DNA of 11,960 nucleotides from Chloroflexota bacterium (GCA_025355255.1 JANYAA010000215.1:1-11960), one strand, 5' to 3'. Counted from the first letter of the stretch, positions 1 through 8,111 are shown. The notes: generated by a model not told the origin, from the letters alone. Translations and numbers: made by a program.

Positions 1-2018
1 CGAACAACTACGACACAGACATCTTTGCGCCCATCCTGGCCCGAATGCGCGAGATCTTGCGCCAGAACCCAGACGACCTCGAGGCCGAGCGGTTCAGCTA
101 CCAGGTGATCGCCGACCACTCGCGTGCGGTGACATTCCTTATCGCAGACGGCGTGCTGCCGGCCAACGAAGGCCGCGGCTATGTGCTGCGCCGCATCATG
201 CGCCGGGCCATCCGCCATGGGCGGCTGCTGGGACGCCACGAGCCGTTCCTCGGCGAGACCGCCAAGGTGGTCATCGACACGATGGCAGGCGCATACCCGC
301 ACCTTGAGGAGCGCCGCGGGGAGATCCTCGGCGTCATCGAGCGCGAGGAGCGCCAGTTCAACCGCACCCTTGAGGCCGGCATGGGCCTGCTGGAGGACGC
401 GCTGATCCCGCTGACCTCAGAGGCCCGCGTCATCGGGCGGCAAGCGGATCACCTTCCGGTCGATACTCCCGTCCTGCCGGGCGATGTGGCCTTCCGGCTC
501 CACGACACCTACGGCTTCCCGGTGGACCTCACCGTTGAGCTGGCGGCCGAGTACGGCGTTCGCACGGACCTCGCCGGGTTCCAGGCTGCGCTGGCCGAGC
601 AGCGGGAGCGCAGCCGCGCCAACACGAAGAGCGGGCTGAACGCTGTGGCAATCGCGGCCACGCGGTACGCGGAGATCCTTGCGCGCACGGGCCCCACCGA
701 GTTTCTGGGCTACGAGACCACCGTGGCCGAGGGCCGGGTCGTGGCGATCCTGCGCGACGGCACCGAGTACGAGACGCTGGAGGCCGTGGGCGCGGTTGAA
801 GGACGCGCCGAGGCCGGCGCCCGCGTGGAGCTGGTGATCGACAGGACGCCCTTCTACGCGGAAAGCGGCGGCCAGGTGGCCGATATGGGGGTGATCCGCG
901 CCGCTGACGGCTCCGTGCTGGTTGAGGTTGACGACGTCCAGCGGGTCGCCGGGACGCAGTCGAGTGGTCTCAGCGTGCACCGCGGCGTGCTGCGCGGGGC
1001 CGTCGGCCTGGATGACACGGTGCGCGGCGAGGTGGACGCGGAGCGTCGCGCGCACACCATGCGCAACCACACCGGCACCCACCTGCTGCACCGCGCCCTG
1101 CGCAACGTGGTGGGGGATCGGGCCCGCCAGGCAGGGTCGCTCGTCACGCCGGACTACCTGCGCTTCGACTTCCCGTTTGAGCGCGGCCTGACCGATGACG
1201 AGAAGCTGGCCATTGAGCGCCAGGTGCGCGAGACCGTGCGCCAGGACCGCAAGGTCCACGTCGAGTGGATGACGATGGCGGAGGCGCAGGGCGCAGGCGC
1301 CGACGCGTTCTTTGACGAGAAGTACGGCGAACGCGTCCGCACCATCCGCGTGGAGGGCTTCAGCCACGAGCTCTGCGGCGGCACCCACTGCCGCGCGTCC
1401 GGCCAGATCGGCAACTTCGTCATCACGTCGGAGCGCAGTATTGGCTCCGGGGTTCGCCGTATCGAGGCCGTCACAGGCGGTGCCGCGGACGCGCTGATGG
1501 AGGAGCGGTTCGCCCTGCTGGCGCGGGCGGCCGCTGCCGTTGGCGCCCGAAGCCCCGAGGTGATCGAGGAGCGGATTGAGGCCCTGCAGGACGACCTGCG
1601 CGAGACCAAGCGGCGCCTCAAGGCGGGTGCCGCCGCGGGCGGTCGGCCGAAGCCAGGCGAACTTGCCGCGCAGGCTGTCGAGATTGCCCCTGGGGTGGCC
1701 TTTGTGGGCTGGGCCGGCGATATCGAGGGTATCGAGGCGCTCAAGGGCTACGCCAAGGACGTCCGCGGCTCGCTGGCGTCGGGCGTGATCGCCGTTGGCC
1801 TGGACGCTGACGAGCCGCAGCTCTTTGTCACCGTCAGCGACGACCTCGTTGCGCGCGGGATTGCCGCCGGTGCGCTGGTGCAGGCTGGCGTGGCGGCAAT
1901 CGACGGCAAGGGCGGCGGTCGTCCGGAGATGGCGCAGGGCAAGGGCACGCGCCGCGAGGGGCTTGCCGAGGCGCTGGCGGCAGTTCGGGCGGCGGTTGTC
2001 GCCCGCGCGGGCGGCTGA
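1..2018 (+). CDS. alaS: Alanyl-tRNA synthetase, 5'-truncated by window edge
   Basis: Attaches alanine to tRNA-Ala in the cytoplasm and hydrolyses mischarged Ser- or Gly-tRNA-Ala. The frame is open from base 3, where NNYDTDIFAPI matches the end of the class II catalytic region. The ATG at 45 is therefore internal, and by comparison with E. coli about 240 N-terminal residues lie outside. The visible 671 residues contain the tRNA-recognition segment with DTYGFP, then the editing domain with HTGTH (1068-1082) and CGGTHC (1374-1391), which supply the four zinc ligands. The C-terminal DHHA1 region has the glycine-rich GGGRPEMAQGKG near the end. Roughly 16 extra residues precede DTYGFP relative to E. 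coli (about 390-480), a modest loop insertion. The editing residues are intact, so the enzyme should be functional. The next gene starts 4 bases after the stop. Confidence 0.97.
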   Translation, partial: NNYDTDIFAPILARMREILRQNPDDLEAERFSYQVIADHSRAVTFLIADGVLPANEGRGYVLRRIMRRAIRHGRLLGRHEPFLGETAKVVIDTMAGAYPHLEERRGEILGVIEREERQFNRTLEAGMGLLEDALIPLTSEARVIGRQADHLPVDTPVLPGDVAFRLHDTYGFPVDLTVELAAEYGVRTDLAGFQAALAEQRERSRANTKSGLNAVAIAATRYAEILARTGPTEFLGYETTVAEGRVVAILRDGTEYETLEAVGAVEGRAEAGARVELVIDRTPFYAESGGQVADMGVIRAADGSVLVEVDDVQRVAGTQSSGLSVHRGVLRGAVGLDDTVRGEVDAERRAHTMRNHTGTHLLHRALRNVVGDRARQAGSLVTPDYLRFDFPFERGLTDDEKLAIERQVRETVRQDRKVHVEWMTMAEAQGAGADAFFDEKYGERVRTIRVEGFSHELCGGTHCRASGQIGNFVITSERSIGSGVRRIEAVTGGAADALMEERFALLARAAAAVGARSPEVIEERIEALQDDLRETKRRLKAGAAAGGRPKPGELAAQAVEIAPGVAFVGWAGDIEGIEALKGYAKDVRGSLASGVIAVGLDADEPQLFVTVSDDLVARGIAAGALVQAGVAAIDGKGGGRPEMAQGKGTRREGLAEALAAVRAAVVARAGG

Positions 2019-2022
2019 CCCC

Positions 2023-3285
2023 ATGGCGTTCCTTCGGCGCATCTGGAATCGGACGCAGGAAGACGCGCCCGCCGCCTGTACCGCGCTCGACATCGGCACG
2101 GAGTACGCCAAGGCGCTCGTCTTCGAGATTGACGACGCCGGTCACGGGTTTGTTCGTGGTGTGGGCCGCAAGCGCCAAGGCCTGGCGCACATGCAGTCGG
2201 GGACCGTGGCTGATATCGCCGCCGTGGTGGACAACTGCGCTGTCGCGCTCCAAGAGGCGGAGGAAATGGCCGGGTTCCGGCCAACGCAGGTCGTGATCGG
2301 CATCGCCGGCGAGCTCGTCAAGGGCTTCACGACAACCGTCGCGGTGGAGCGCAGGCGACCGGACCTGCCGGTGAGTGAATCTGAGCTGTCAGGCTTGATC
2401 GAGAAGTGCCAGCGGGACGCGCTCCACGAGGCCGAGCAGGCGATCACCTGGGAGACGGGCCTGCCCAAGGTGGACGTTCGTCTCGTGCACAGCGCCGTGG
2501 TTGGCGCAGCGATGGACGGCTACACCCTCGCCAACCCCGTGGGCTTCCAGGGGCGCCACGTCAGGATCGCCATCTTCAACGCTTTTGCCCCGCTTGTGCA
2601 CCTCGGCGCGCTCCAGTCCGTGGCCAGCCGCCTGGACCTTGAGCTGCTCGAGGTGGTGGCGGAGCCGTACGCGGTGGCCCGCGTGATGGGCCTCGACGCG
2701 GTGCGTCAGGCGGGGGCACTGTTCGTGGATGTCGGCGGCGGCACCACCGACGTCGCGCTCGTCCGCCAGGGCGGCATCGAGGGCACGCGGATGTTCGCCC
2801 TTGGGGGCCGCGCCTTCACCAAGTCCATCGCCGACCGGCTGGAGCTGCCCTTCCCCCTCGCTGAGTCGCTGAAGGTGGACTATGCGCGCGGTCTGGACGT
2901 GGACGGGAAGCAGATCGTGGCGGATGTGGTCGCGGACGATGTGGCCGTCTGGTCCGCGGGTGTTGAGCTTGTGCTGGAGGAGTTGGCAGCTGGCGAGCTG
3001 CTGCCCTCGCGCATGTACCTGTGTGGGGGCGGGTCGCGGCTGCCCGAGATCCCCGCTGCGCTTGTCGCGGAGCGCTTCTGGCGCGCGCTGCCGTTTGCGC
3101 GCCCACCCGACGTGGTGGTCATGTCGCCCGCACTCGCCGTCTCGCTGACGGACTCCACGGGCTTGCTCGTTGACCAGCAGGACGTGACGCCCCTCGGTCT
3201 CGCTCACCAGGCGATCGAGCTCCATGTCGCCGAGGATCCGCTTGACGCGGCGCTCCGGCGCGTGCTCCGCGCGATGAAGGTCTAG
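2023..3285 (+). CDS. PilM/FtsA-like actin-fold ATPase
   Basis: A 420-residue member of the FtsA/PilM branch of actin-like ATPases. Visible motifs are phosphate-1 (ALDIGTEYAKAL, residues 21-32), an SHS2/1C-like insert (about 88-185), the connecting helix ending in AEPYAVARV, phosphate-2 (FVDVGGGTTDVALV, 234-247) and the adenosine-binding MYLCGGGSRLPEI (331-343). The frame is open upstream to 1795, but similarity begins with MAFLRRIW at the ATG at 2023, just after the alaS stop; this avoids a 224-base overlap. No clear Shine-Dalgarno site is seen, so translational coupling to alaS is likely. PilM normally sits on the cytoplasmic side of type IV pilus machines and FtsA tethers FtsZ. Here no pilN, pilO or ftsZ follows; the partner is a baseplate-J-like membrane protein 9 bases downstream. 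The family call is firm, while the cellular role is unknown. The first and last ten or so residues are basic and could be amphipathic. Confidence 0.88.
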   Translation: MAFLRRIWNRTQEDAPAACTALDIGTEYAKALVFEIDDAGHGFVRGVGRKRQGLAHMQSGTVADIAAVVDNCAVALQEAEEMAGFRPTQVVIGIAGELVKGFTTTVAVERRRPDLPVSESELSGLIEKCQRDALHEAEQAITWETGLPKVDVRLVHSAVVGAAMDGYTLANPVGFQGRHVRIAIFNAFAPLVHLGALQSVASRLDLELLEVVAEPYAVARVMGLDAVRQAGALFVDVGGGTTDVALVRQGGIEGTRMFALGGRAFTKSIADRLELPFPLAESLKVDYARGLDVDGKQIVADVVADDVAVWSAGVELVLEELAAGELLPSRMYLCGGGSRLPEIPAALVAERFWRALPFARPPDVVVMSPALAVSLTDSTGLLVDQQDVTPLGLAHQAIELHVAEDPLDAALRRVLRAMKV

Positions 3286-3294
3286 GCTGAGGAC

Positions 3295-4986
3295 ATGGCA
3301 CATCTCGCCTACCTCGAGCCCGATGACGAGCTGACCTCTGCGGCAGCCCGCATCAGGGAGACGACTGGCGACCGGGTTGCCATCGTCCTGCCGTTCAACT
3401 CGCGCGTGGCAACGTCTCGGATCAACTTCCGGCTGCTGGCGCGAGAGGCCGAGGCCGGAGGGCGGATCCTCGATGTCATTGCGCCTGACGCTGCGGGTCG
3501 GGCGCTTGCGGTGTCGGCGGGTCTGCGTGCGTTCGCGACCGTTGGCGAGTACGAAGCCGCATATGCCACCCTCACAGCCCCCGTGGTCACGCCCCAGCGG
3601 ACTGACGGTGTGGCGCCTGCTGCAGACGCTGCACCAGCCATTCCGATTACGTCCGCGACCGCGGATCATCTCGGCAGTTCGATAGCGCCGCCGCCGGCAC
3701 GGGAAGCTGCGCACCCGTCGCCGCAAACAGGAGATCGCGGCAGGTCCGACCCTAAGCCTGCTGGGAGCAGCCGGAAGAAGGCCTCGCCGCTGGCGTTGGG
3801 CATCATCCTTGCGGTTGCCGTGTTGCTGGGCATGGGCGGCGCCGCTGGTGCAATGCTGCTCCCTGCTGCCGACATCACCGTCACCGCGAAGGCGGAGGAC
3901 GTGCCGGCGATGACGTTCACCGTCACGGCTGACCACACAGTTGCGGAGCCCGACGCCACGGCCCTGAAGATCCCGGCGCGGCTCGTGGAACTGCCGGTGC
4001 AGGTGTCGGGCGACTACTCGGCCACAGGCAAGAAGGTGACCGAGACAAAGGCAACCGGGCAGGTCACGTGGACGAACTGCGACCCATCGAATGGCGTGAC
4101 GGTCTCAGGCGGCTCGCTGCTGAGGACGTCTAGTGGGGTTGCCTTCAAGACAACAACGACCGTCACGGTGGGGAAGGCCAAACTGGCGGGGATCCGGCCG
4201 CATCTCACGCTGACGTGCCAGTCCGCAAACATCGGCGTGACGGCATCCGTCGCTGGCGTAGGCGGGAACGTAGCCGCGGGCCAGATCACGAAGCTGCCAG
4301 CTGGCTTCTCAGGCACGTTTGAGTCAGTGGCTAACGCCGCGCCTACCCGCGGCGGCACCCACACTGAAACTGTCCAGATCGCAAAGGCGGACGTTGACGC
4401 TGCGCTGAAGGACCTCAACGCGCGCCTGAAGACGGCCTTCGAAGGCGAAGTTGCCGCGCCCGCTGGGCTCCCGCAAGGGACCGCGAGTTATCCGGACACG
4501 GCCGTGTTGGGCAAGGCGACACCTGACACCGATCCAGCCACGCTGCCGGGCACCGAGGTGGACACCTTCAGCCTGTCACTTTCAGCCACTGGGACGATCC
4601 TCGCGGTGGACGCGGCACCCGTCACCGCCATCGGTGAGGCCGCGGTGGCCCGCACCATCACACCTGGCTATCGTCTTGTGCCCGGTTCCATCGTGGTACA
4701 GGTGGGCACGGGCGTCCCCTCCGACGGGACCGTCGCGTTTGCCGTCCGCGCCAGCGCGAAGCGGGTTCGCATGCTCGATGCGGCAGCGTTTCGCACCATG
4801 GTGCTCGGACGAACCGAGGCGGACGCCCGGGCGGCGCTGAGCCAGTACGGCACCGTGAAGATCTCGTTCTGGCCCGGCTGGGTGTCCGCGGTGCCCAGCA
4901 ACGCGGACCGGGTGACGGTGACCGTCCAGAACGACTCACCGACCGTGCTGCCCAGTTCTAGCCAGTCGCCGGTACCATCGGGTTGA
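3295..4986 (+). CDS. Single-pass membrane protein with baseplate-J-like external region
   Basis: A 563-residue protein in four parts. Residues 1-95 form a compact alpha/beta domain beginning with YLEPDDELTSA and containing ATSRINFRLLAREA. Residues 96-162 are a Pro/Ala/Ser-rich linker ending in RKK. Residues 166-189 are a transmembrane helix. Residues 190-563 are Thr/Val-rich, beta-strand-like and probably outside the membrane, since the basic residues before the helix predict an N-in orientation. Within the external part, ATGQVTWTN followed by GVAFKTTTTVTV and GVGGNVAAGQI resembles baseplate J/gp47-like proteins. The C-terminal segment (503-545) has LGRTEADARAAL followed by WPGWVSAVPSNADRVTV, a pattern I associate with these envelope proteins in Chloroflexota and candidate-phylum bacteria. 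The only two cysteines, 262 and 308, are both external. The gene lies 9 bases after the PilM-like gene and shares one base with ruvX. Its role is unknown. It is probably the membrane partner of the upstream ATPase and not a phage protein. Confidence 0.8.
   Translation: MAHLAYLEPDDELTSAAARIRETTGDRVAIVLPFNSRVATSRINFRLLAREAEAGGRILDVIAPDAAGRALAVSAGLRAFATVGEYEAAYATLTAPVVTPQRTDGVAPAADAAPAIPITSATADHLGSSIAPPPAREAAHPSPQTGDRGRSDPKPAGSSRKKASPLALGIILAVAVLLGMGGAAGAMLLPAADITVTAKAEDVPAMTFTVTADHTVAEPDATALKIPARLVELPVQVSGDYSATGKKVTETKATGQVTWTNCDPSNGVTVSGGSLLRTSSGVAFKTTTTVTVGKAKLAGIRPHLTLTCQSANIGVTASVAGVGGNVAAGQITKLPAGFSGTFESVANAAPTRGGTHTETVQIAKADVDAALKDLNARLKTAFEGEVAAPAGLPQGTASYPDTAVLGKATPDTDPATLPGTEVDTFSLSLSATGTILAVDAAPVTAIGEAAVARTITPGYRLVPGSIVVQVGTGVPSDGTVAFAVRASAKRVRMLDAAAFRTMVLGRTEADARAALSQYGTVKISFWPGWVSAVPSNADRVTVTVQNDSPTVLPSSSQSPVPSG
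4971..4980 (+). promoter_or_regulatory. Candidate internal promoter for ruvX
   Basis: GGTACCATCG carries the -10-like TACCAT (4973-4978), inside the end of the preceding coding region and seven bases before the ruvX ATG. That spacing would place the transcript start at or next to the start codon, giving a leaderless ruvX-mltG-peptidase message. No -35 box is evident, and the site also encodes the C-terminus of the upstream protein, so it may be coincidental. Confidence 0.25.
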
Positions 4987-5495
4987 TGACCCCCCGGATC
5001 CTCGGTATTGATCTCGGCTCGCGCCGTGTCGGCCTCGCGATCGCAGATGCCGGAGTGGGGATCGCCCGCCCGTTTGCCACCATCGGCCGCGGCGAGAGTC
5101 TGGAGGCGGATGCGACGGCGATAGGCCGCGTCTGTCGGGAGCAGGGGATTGCCGAACTCGTGGTTGGGCTGCCAGTCGAGGCTCGAGGCAGCGAGGGCGA
5201 GATGGCGGCAGGCGCCCGGGTCTGGGCGGCAGCGATCGCTGGAGCCCTGAGTCTTCCTGTGGTCATGCGGGACGAGCGCCTCTCCTCGTTTGAGGCCGAA
5301 CAGCGCGTCGGCCGCATGCCGCGTGGCCGCAGCGGCGGCGCCCCAAGCAAGGCCCAGCGCGACGCCTACCGGGCGCGCATCGATCGGGAGGCCGCGTCCG
5401 TGATCTTGCAGGACGAGCTTGACAGCCGGCGCACGGCCGGGTCGCTCCTCGGGACGGCCAGCACCATGACGCACGGGCCAGAGGCGGCTCAATGA
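4986..5495 (+). CDS. ruvX: Holliday junction resolvase-like YqgF / pre-16S rRNA nuclease
   Basis: A 169-residue member of the RNase H-fold YqgF family, which in E. coli completes 5'-end maturation of 16S rRNA. The N-terminal RILGIDLGSRRVGLAIAD carries the first catalytic Asp. ELVVGLP and DERLSSFEAEQRV are the second and third family motifs, and the closing DREAASVILQDELD supplies the last acidic residues. Size and motif order are normal. The short tail after the conserved part (TAGSLLGTASTMTHGPEAAQ) is not conserved in type. The start is taken as the ATG at 4986, which shares its A with the stop of the preceding gene; a TTG one codon earlier would add a single residue. The gene overlaps mltG by four bases (ATGA). 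A promoter-like TACCAT lies seven bases before the ATG. Confidence 0.94.
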   Translation: MTPRILGIDLGSRRVGLAIADAGVGIARPFATIGRGESLEADATAIGRVCREQGIAELVVGLPVEARGSEGEMAAGARVWAAAIAGALSLPVVMRDERLSSFEAEQRVGRMPRGRSGGAPSKAQRDAYRARIDREAASVILQDELDSRRTAGSLLGTASTMTHGPEAAQ

Positions 5496-6883
5496 CCGTC
5501 CGGGACAGCGGCAACCCGCGCAAGCGCGGCGACCGCACCTCCGGCACGCGTCCTACCGGCAGCGACGCATCTGGCGCGTATCGGCGCTCGGGCCGCTATG
5601 GACGGGGCCCGGGCGACCAGCGACGGTTTGCGGTGTACGGCAGGCGCAGCGGGTTCTTGAGCCTGGCGCGCTTCGCGATCTTCCTCGTGGTCCTCGCCGG
5701 CGTCGTGCTGGTCTCCATGATGACGGTCGCGCGGCCGCTGCTTCGTGCCGTCGTTGTCCCATGGGCCAACGGCAACCCGAGCGCCTTGTCCATCGGCTTC
5801 GTGGCTGATCTGGTTCGCGAGGATCTGGGGAGCAAGCTCACCGATCCTGCAAGTTCGGATCCAGCGGTCGTCACGTTCACCGTCGCCACCGGCGACACAC
5901 CGGCCATCATCGCGCCGCGCCTTCTCGACGCCGGCGTCATCGCGGACCAGCGGGCGTTCCTGTTCCAAGCGCGCATGGACGGCCTCGCCGCACAGCTCGC
6001 CAGCGGGGACTTCTCGCTTGCCAAGAACCTCACCCCGGCGCAGGTTGTATCGGCCCTCGTGGTCAACAGGATCGTGGCCCAAGTGACGAACATCACGTTC
6101 CGCGAGGGGCTTCGGCTGGAGCAGATGGCCACCAAACTGCTCACCGTCCAGGCCGGCGGCATTGACCCGCAGCAGTTCCTCGACATCGCCCGGAACCCGC
6201 CCGCCACGCTCCTTGCGGATTACCCGTGGCTGCTGGACCCGAAGATCCACCCGAAGGGATCGTCGCTGGAAGGCTTCCTCTACCCGGACACCTATCAGGT
6301 CCGCATCGACGCGGCCGCGCCCACCGGCGCCGAAGGCCTCATCCGCAAGATGCTAGACAACTTCTACGTGAAGCTTGGCGCGGATCGCCTCGCCGCTGTT
6401 TCGGCGCAGGGCCTGTCCTTCTACCAGATGCTGACCCTCTCCTCAATCGTGGAGCAGGAGGCCAAGCTTGACAGCGAGCGTGCGCTGATTGCGGGCGTCT
6501 ACGCCAACCGCCTCACCCCGAGCGTGTGGGCCTTGGGCCAGCTGCAGTCGGATCCGACCGTCTTCTACACGCACGACACGCTGGAGCTGGCCAAGCTCAA
6601 GCTGGCGGACTGGGTGAAGTACGTGTTCTGGGCGGAGTTCACGACGAAGCTGCCGGATCCGCTGCCGGCATCAGTTGTGGGCTACAACACCTACATCAGC
6701 AAGGGCTTGCCGCCCACGCCAATCTGTTCGCCCGCGCTGGCTTCGATTGATGCCGCCATCAACCCCAACACCAAGACCGGCTACCTGTACTTCTACGCAA
6801 AGAAGGATGGCTCCGGTACCACGGCCTTCGCCAAGACCCTCGCGGAGCACAACGCCAACATCAAGGAGTACGGCAAGCCCTGA
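5492..6883 (+). CDS. mltG: Endolytic murein transglycosylase MltG
   Basis: A 463-residue membrane-anchored lytic transglycosylase that cuts nascent peptidoglycan glycan strands and so sets their length. Residues 1-58 are a very basic, Arg/Gly-rich cytoplasmic tail, and residues 61-79 are the membrane helix. A LysM-like region follows (VTFTVATGDTPAIIAPRL and after). The catalytic YceG domain contains the active-site segment LSSIVEQEA, where Glu321 corresponds to the catalytic Glu of E. coli MltG. The downstream LQSDPTVFY, YNTYISKGLPPTPI and YLYFYAKKDGS are family signatures. The length is above that of E. coli MltG (340), mainly because of the cytoplasmic tail and the spacer. Its ATG overlaps the ruvX stop (ATGA), and its stop shares one base with the next ATG, so the three genes are probably translated in a coupled way. 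The ruvX-mltG pairing is common in Gram-positive-type genomes. Confidence 0.95.
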   Translation: MTVRDSGNPRKRGDRTSGTRPTGSDASGAYRRSGRYGRGPGDQRRFAVYGRRSGFLSLARFAIFLVVLAGVVLVSMMTVARPLLRAVVVPWANGNPSALSIGFVADLVREDLGSKLTDPASSDPAVVTFTVATGDTPAIIAPRLLDAGVIADQRAFLFQARMDGLAAQLASGDFSLAKNLTPAQVVSALVVNRIVAQVTNITFREGLRLEQMATKLLTVQAGGIDPQQFLDIARNPPATLLADYPWLLDPKIHPKGSSLEGFLYPDTYQVRIDAAAPTGAEGLIRKMLDNFYVKLGADRLAAVSAQGLSFYQMLTLSSIVEQEAKLDSERALIAGVYANRLTPSVWALGQLQSDPTVFYTHDTLELAKLKLADWVKYVFWAEFTTKLPDPLPASVVGYNTYISKGLPPTPICSPALASIDAAINPNTKTGYLYFYAKKDGSGTTAFAKTLAEHNANIKEYGKP

Positions 6884-8103
6884 TGACGGCGCATCTGCCC
6901 ATCCCGGCTGACTTCGCAAACGCTCCCGACGCCCGCACCCGCGCGCGCTGGCTTGACGCCGACCGTGCCCATCGCCCAAACCGTCTGGGCCGTCTCCGCG
7001 AGGTCATGGCCCGAGAGGGCGTGGACGCCTACTTCGGGGTTCGGGCGGAGCACATGCGCTGGCTCACCGGGTTCACCCTGGGCCCCGGCGAGAAGGCCTC
7101 CGCCGGGCACTCCGGTGAGTTCCTGATCGGTCCCGATGGCGTCACCATCGTGGCGGACTCCCGGTACACCATCCAGGTGCGGCGCGAGGCCCCTGACGCA
7201 ACGCTGGACGAGGTTGGCTACGACCTGCCTGGCGCCTGGGCCCGGCTGGTTGCCGCAACCGGCGCCAGGCGTGTGGCCGTGGAGGCCGCCGCTATCACCC
7301 ACGCGGACTGGGCCCGGCTGCAGGCTGCGGCGCCGGATGTGGAGCTCGTGGCTGCCGATGGCTGGGTGGATGCGATGCGTGCCGTAAAGACGCCGGACGA
7401 AGTGGAGCGGATTGCCGCCGCCTGTGCCGTTGCGGATCGGGCGCTCGCAGCGCTAGTGCCCGAGATCCGTTCGGGCGTCACGGAGCACGAACTTGCGCTG
7501 CGCCTTGAGTGGCTGATCCGGACCGGCGGCGCGGAGTGCCTCGCCTTCGATGTGGCCTGCCTCGCTGGGCCGGAGGCGGCGCTGCCGCATGGATCGCCGG
7601 GGGACCGGCCCGTGCTTGCCAACGCGGCGCTGCTGTTCGATTTCGGCGCGCAGGTTGCCGGCTATCGCAGCGACATGACGCGGACGCTCTTTGTCGGCGA
7701 GCCCACGGCCCGCGATGCGGCGCTGTACGGCATCGTTGCGACATCGCAGCAGACGGCCATCGACATGATCACGGCGGCAGTCGGGGACGGGCGCACAATG
7801 CCCGACGGGCGGGCCGTTGATGTGGCGGCGCGGGCCGCTATCGACACCGACGGGCGTTGGCCGGCGTACGGGCACGGCTTGGGTCACGGCATCGGACTGG
7901 CAACCCACGAGGAGCCGCGGCTCTCCCGCACTGCACCAGAGACACCGTTGCCGTCGCCGACGGTCTTCTCCATTGAGCCGGGCATCTACATCGAGGGCGA
8001 GACAGGCGTTCGCATCGAGGACCTGATGCACCTTGACGCATTGGCGGGTGTGGCGGCCCTCCTCACCCAATTCCCCCGCGAGCTGACGGTGCTCCCCGGC
8101 TGA
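6883..8103 (+). CDS. M24 family Xaa-Pro peptidase
   Basis: A 406-residue metallopeptidase of the creatinase/aminopeptidase P fold that removes residues preceding proline from peptides. The N-terminal creatinase-like domain (about 35-165) contains MRWLTGFT. The catalytic pita-bread domain begins around KTPDEVERI (169-177). All five dinuclear metal ligands are present: Asp253 (LFDFG), Asp264 (RSDMTRT), His335 (GHGLGHGIGL), Glu365 (FSIEPGIYI) and Glu379 (GVRIEDL). His236 in ALPHG is the usual active-site His. The enzyme is expected in the cytoplasm, as no signal peptide is seen. Whether it is an aminopeptidase P (pepP) or a prolidase (pepQ) cannot be settled from the sequence. Neighbouring efp is a familiar arrangement; B. 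subtilis also has an Xaa-Pro peptidase gene beside efp. The ATG shares one base with the mltG stop. Confidence 0.92.
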   Translation: MTAHLPIPADFANAPDARTRARWLDADRAHRPNRLGRLREVMAREGVDAYFGVRAEHMRWLTGFTLGPGEKASAGHSGEFLIGPDGVTIVADSRYTIQVRREAPDATLDEVGYDLPGAWARLVAATGARRVAVEAAAITHADWARLQAAAPDVELVAADGWVDAMRAVKTPDEVERIAAACAVADRALAALVPEIRSGVTEHELALRLEWLIRTGGAECLAFDVACLAGPEAALPHGSPGDRPVLANAALLFDFGAQVAGYRSDMTRTLFVGEPTARDAALYGIVATSQQTAIDMITAAVGDGRTMPDGRAVDVAARAAIDTDGRWPAYGHGLGHGIGLATHEEPRLSRTAPETPLPSPTVFSIEPGIYIEGETGVRIEDLMHLDALAGVAALLTQFPRELTVLPG

Positions 8104-8111
8104 CGGTCGCG

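Noticed and set aside
45..47. ATG at 45 as the alaS start
   Set aside because: The upstream frame encodes conserved AlaRS residues (NNYDTDIFAPI), so the gene continues beyond the left edge.
1795..2022. N-terminal extension of the PilM-like gene back to 1795
   Set aside because: The extension lies wholly inside alaS in another frame, is Arg/Ser-rich, and the family similarity starts after the ATG at 2023.
417..2111. 564-codon open frame on the minus strand opposite alaS
   Set aside because: It is a codon-bias shadow in GC-rich DNA: the translation has no recognisable domain, and the plus strand encodes a clear AlaRS with intact motifs.
2389..3936. 515-codon open frame on the minus strand
   Set aside because: It spans two plus-strand genes and their junction, and its product is low-complexity Arg/His-rich without motifs.
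4983..4985. TTG as the ruvX start
   Set aside because: The ATG directly after it gives the normal N-terminus and a stop-start overlap; the difference is one residue and cannot be settled further.
2023..4986. Type IV pilus operon
   Set aside because: Only a PilM-like protein is present; the next gene is not PilN, and no PilO, PilQ, pilin or pilus ATPase is in the window.
3295..4986. Phage tail or contractile injection system remnant, from the baseplate-J-like region
   Set aside because: No other tail genes are present, the protein has a membrane helix and a cytoplasmic domain, and base composition and operon context match the housekeeping neighbours.
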